Source: Neomoorella mulderi
GTDB taxonomy: Bacteria > Bacillota > DSM-521 > Neomoorellales > Neomoorellaceae
Assembly: GCA_011375465.1 (NCBI GenBank)
Contig: DRZV01000062.1
Location: 1-7,519, forward strand
DNA: 7,519 nt
Reading direction: 5' to 3'
Under the pieces are notes generated by a model. The model saw only the letters and a program-made list of their open reading frames with translations, had not been told where the DNA came from and ran no database searches. A program made the position numbers and the translations under genes. Numbering within the stretch: the first letter of the stretch is position 1; each line of letters starts with the position of its first letter. Positions 6,151 through 7,519 of the stretch are shown in pieces.

Positions 6151-7126
6151 TCTCAAGGGGAGGGATTTTATCTCCCTAAAGGATTTCACTCCAGAGGAGA
6201 TCTCCCATCTTTTGGATTTGGCCGCGGACTTAAAAGAAAAGAGGAGGAAGGGGGAGCCCCACCGTTATCTGGAGGGCAAAACTCTGGCCATGATTTTCAC
6301 CAAGCGCTCCACCCGGACCCGGGTTTCCTTTGAAGTGGGCATGTATCACTTGGGGGGATACGCCCTCTTCCTCACCAAGGAGGATCTTCAGCTGGGTAGG
6401 GGGGAAACCATAGGGGACACCGCCAGGGTGCTCTCCCGCTATGTGGACGGGATTTTGATACGCACTTATTCCCATCAGGAGGTGCTGGAGCTGGCCCATT
6501 ACGCCTCTGTGCCGGTGATCAACGGCCTTACCGATCTCCTTCATCCCACCCAGGTCTTATCGGATCTTCTCACCATAAGGGAGCGCCTGGGCAGGATTAA
6601 AGGCCTGAGGCTGGCCTATATAGGGGATGGAAATAACGTGGCCCACTCCCTGATGCTGGGGGGAGCCAAGATGGGGCTGAGCGTCACCGTGGCTTGCCCC
6701 CCCGGTTACGAGCCTTTACCTTCTGTGGTGGAGGAAGCCCAGGCCCTGGGGGCGCAAACCGGGGCGCTCATCCAGGTCATCCACAACCCCAGGGAGGCGG
6801 CCCAGGACGCGGACGTGCTCTACACCGACGTATGGACCAGCATGGGGCAGGAAGAGGAGGCGGAGGCCCGGCGCCAGGCTTTCAGGGATTATCGCATTGA
6901 CGGAGAACTGCTCTCTTTAGCCCGGCCCTGGGCCATAGTGCTCCATTGTCTGCCTGCCCACCGGGGTGAGGAGATAACCGACGAGGTGATGGACGGGCCC
7001 CGGTCTGCCGTTTTCGACCAAGCGGAAAACCGGCTTCATGCCCATAAAGCCATATTGTGGGCCCTCATGGGAGATGGGAGGACGGATCCAGGCCAGCGCC
7101 CTATCCTGCCGGCCTTTTCCTTTTGA
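6137..7126 (+). CDS. argF: Ornithine carbamoyltransferase
   Basis: ArgF joins carbamoyl phosphate and ornithine to form citrulline. The carbamoyl-phosphate loop STRTR (residues 58-62), HPTQ (136-139), the ornithine-contacting loop DVWTSMG (231-237) and the HCLPAHRG block with its catalytic cysteine (Cys271) are all intact; HCLP and SMG distinguish it from aspartate carbamoyltransferase. I chose ATG at 6137, 8 nt after GAAGGGAG, over GTG at 6131, which sits too close to that site. The protein has 329 residues. After the last expected helix (HAHKAILWALM) it carries about 17 extra residues, GDGRTDPGQRPILPAFSF, which look like unconserved tail and lie next to a truncated-looking neighbour. The stop TGA is shared with a TTG start of the next frame. 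argG and argH, which would finish the pathway, do not follow. Confidence 0.96.
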   Translation: MAKPDLKGRDFISLKDFTPEEISHLLDLAADLKEKRRKGEPHRYLEGKTLAMIFTKRSTRTRVSFEVGMYHLGGYALFLTKEDLQLGRGETIGDTARVLSRYVDGILIRTYSHQEVLELAHYASVPVINGLTDLLHPTQVLSDLLTIRERLGRIKGLRLAYIGDGNNVAHSLMLGGAKMGLSVTVACPPGYEPLPSVVEEAQALGAQTGALIQVIHNPREAAQDADVLYTDVWTSMGQEEEAEARRQAFRDYRIDGELLSLARPWAIVLHCLPAHRGEEITDEVMDGPRSAVFDQAENRLHAHKAILWALMGDGRTDPGQRPILPAFSF

Positions 7127-7519
7127 GAGTGGAGAGGGTTTATGAGCGGGTGCCCTTTTACCGGCAGGCCCTTCAGTCCCGGGGGTTGCGCCCCCAGGAT
7201 ATTAAAAGTCTGGAGGATGTGCGCCTTTTACCCTTCACCACCAAGGAGGATTTCCGCCGCCATTACCCCTACGGGCTCTTCGTCGTGCCTTTAAAGGAAG
7301 TGGTACGCCTCCATGCCTCTTCTGGAACCACGGGAAAGCCCGTGGTGGTGGGTTATACCCGCAGGGATATGGAAATCTGGACCGAACTGGTGGCCAGGAT
7401 CGTCACCGCCGCCGGGGTTACTTCCCGGGATGTGGCTCAGGTGGTCTTCAGCTACGGGCTCTTCACCGGCGGGTTTGGCCTCCATTACGGTTTGGAAAGG
7501 GTGGGGGCCACAGTGGTCC
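7123..7519 (+). CDS. paaK: Phenylacetate-CoA ligase family protein, short at the N-terminus and cut by the window
   Basis: The frame reads VERVYERVPFYRQAL, LLPFTTKEDFRRHYPYGLF, RLHASSGTTGKPVVVGYTRR and VVFSYGLFTGGFGLHYGLER, the conserved N-terminal half of PaaK-type adenylating ligases. These activate phenylacetate or related aryl acids with ATP and CoA. The ATP-binding loop SSGTTGK is at residues 66-72, whereas complete members have it near residue 90-100. The usual opening (a WNPE-like segment and the following helix) is missing, and nothing similar is seen in any frame upstream. Possible starts are TTG 7123, forming a TTGA overlap with the argF stop, and GTG 7129; neither has a recognisable ribosome site, so expression would depend on coupling to argF. 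It may be a 5'-truncated gene, a short variant, or a pseudogene. The exact acid substrate cannot be told, and the 3' part is outside the window. Confidence 0.85.
   Translation, partial: MRVERVYERVPFYRQALQSRGLRPQDIKSLEDVRLLPFTTKEDFRRHYPYGLFVVPLKEVVRLHASSGTTGKPVVVGYTRRDMEIWTELVARIVTAAGVTSRDVAQVVFSYGLFTGGFGLHYGLERVGATVV

Noticed and set aside
7100..7140. Transcription terminator after argF
   Set aside because: No GC-rich hairpin followed by a T run is visible; the ligase frame starts directly in the argF stop.
1..7519. CRISPR array, tRNA/rRNA genes, insertion sequences
   Set aside because: Scanning by eye showed no regular repeats with spacers, no tRNA-like cloverleaf signatures, and no transposase or terminal inverted repeats.

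Overview
The window carries a compact arginine-biosynthesis operon, argC-argJ-argB-argD-argF, on the + strand from about 1724 to 7126. It comes from what looks like an anaerobic, probably thermophilic or syntrophic member of the Bacillota (Clostridia and relatives). That assignment is an inference. It rests on AGGAGG-type ribosome binding sites, frequent TTG/GTG starts, heavy use of ATA, AGG and AGA codons, moderately high GC, ArgR-type operators of the Bacillus/E. coli pattern, the argCJBDF gene order, and an anaerobe-style phenylacetate-CoA ligase next door. No marker gene fixes the taxon.

Layout. Positions 1-131 (- strand) hold the start of a secreted protein with a clear signal peptide. 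Upstream of it, and probably once co-transcribed, 180-566 (- strand) is a reading frame interrupted by two stop codons. A 148-bp AT-rich divergent region (567-714) separates this from a second broken gene, 715-1663 (+), which encoded a membrane-anchored or secreted protein with an SH3-like C-terminal end. That gene now has one nonsense codon and two frameshifts. Right after it comes a textbook promoter (TTGAAA-18 bp-TATAAT, 1667-1696) overlaid by two ARG-box-like operators spaced 21 bp apart, followed by a very short leader and argC.

The five arg genes are intact, closely spaced or overlapping, and keep the catalytic motifs of their families. Together they convert N-acetylglutamate to citrulline: ArgB phosphorylates it, ArgC reduces it, ArgD transaminates it, ArgJ moves the acetyl group back to glutamate (the cyclic pathway), and ArgF carbamoylates ornithine. 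argG and argH are not in the window. ArgB has the long N-terminal form typical of arginine-inhibited hexameric kinases, so the pathway appears controlled both by ArgR at the promoter and by feedback at ArgB.

Main oddities. (i) argB has no ATG, GTG or TTG where its N-terminus must begin; a strong Shine-Dalgarno points at an ATC-ATA pair, so initiation seems to use AUA (or AUC). (ii) A phenylacetate-CoA ligase (paaK-type) reading frame begins in a TTGA overlap with argF and lacks the usual first ~30 residues of the family. (iii) Decayed or truncated genes sit on both sides of an intact operon. I found no RNA genes, CRISPR arrays, insertion sequences or convincing terminators.
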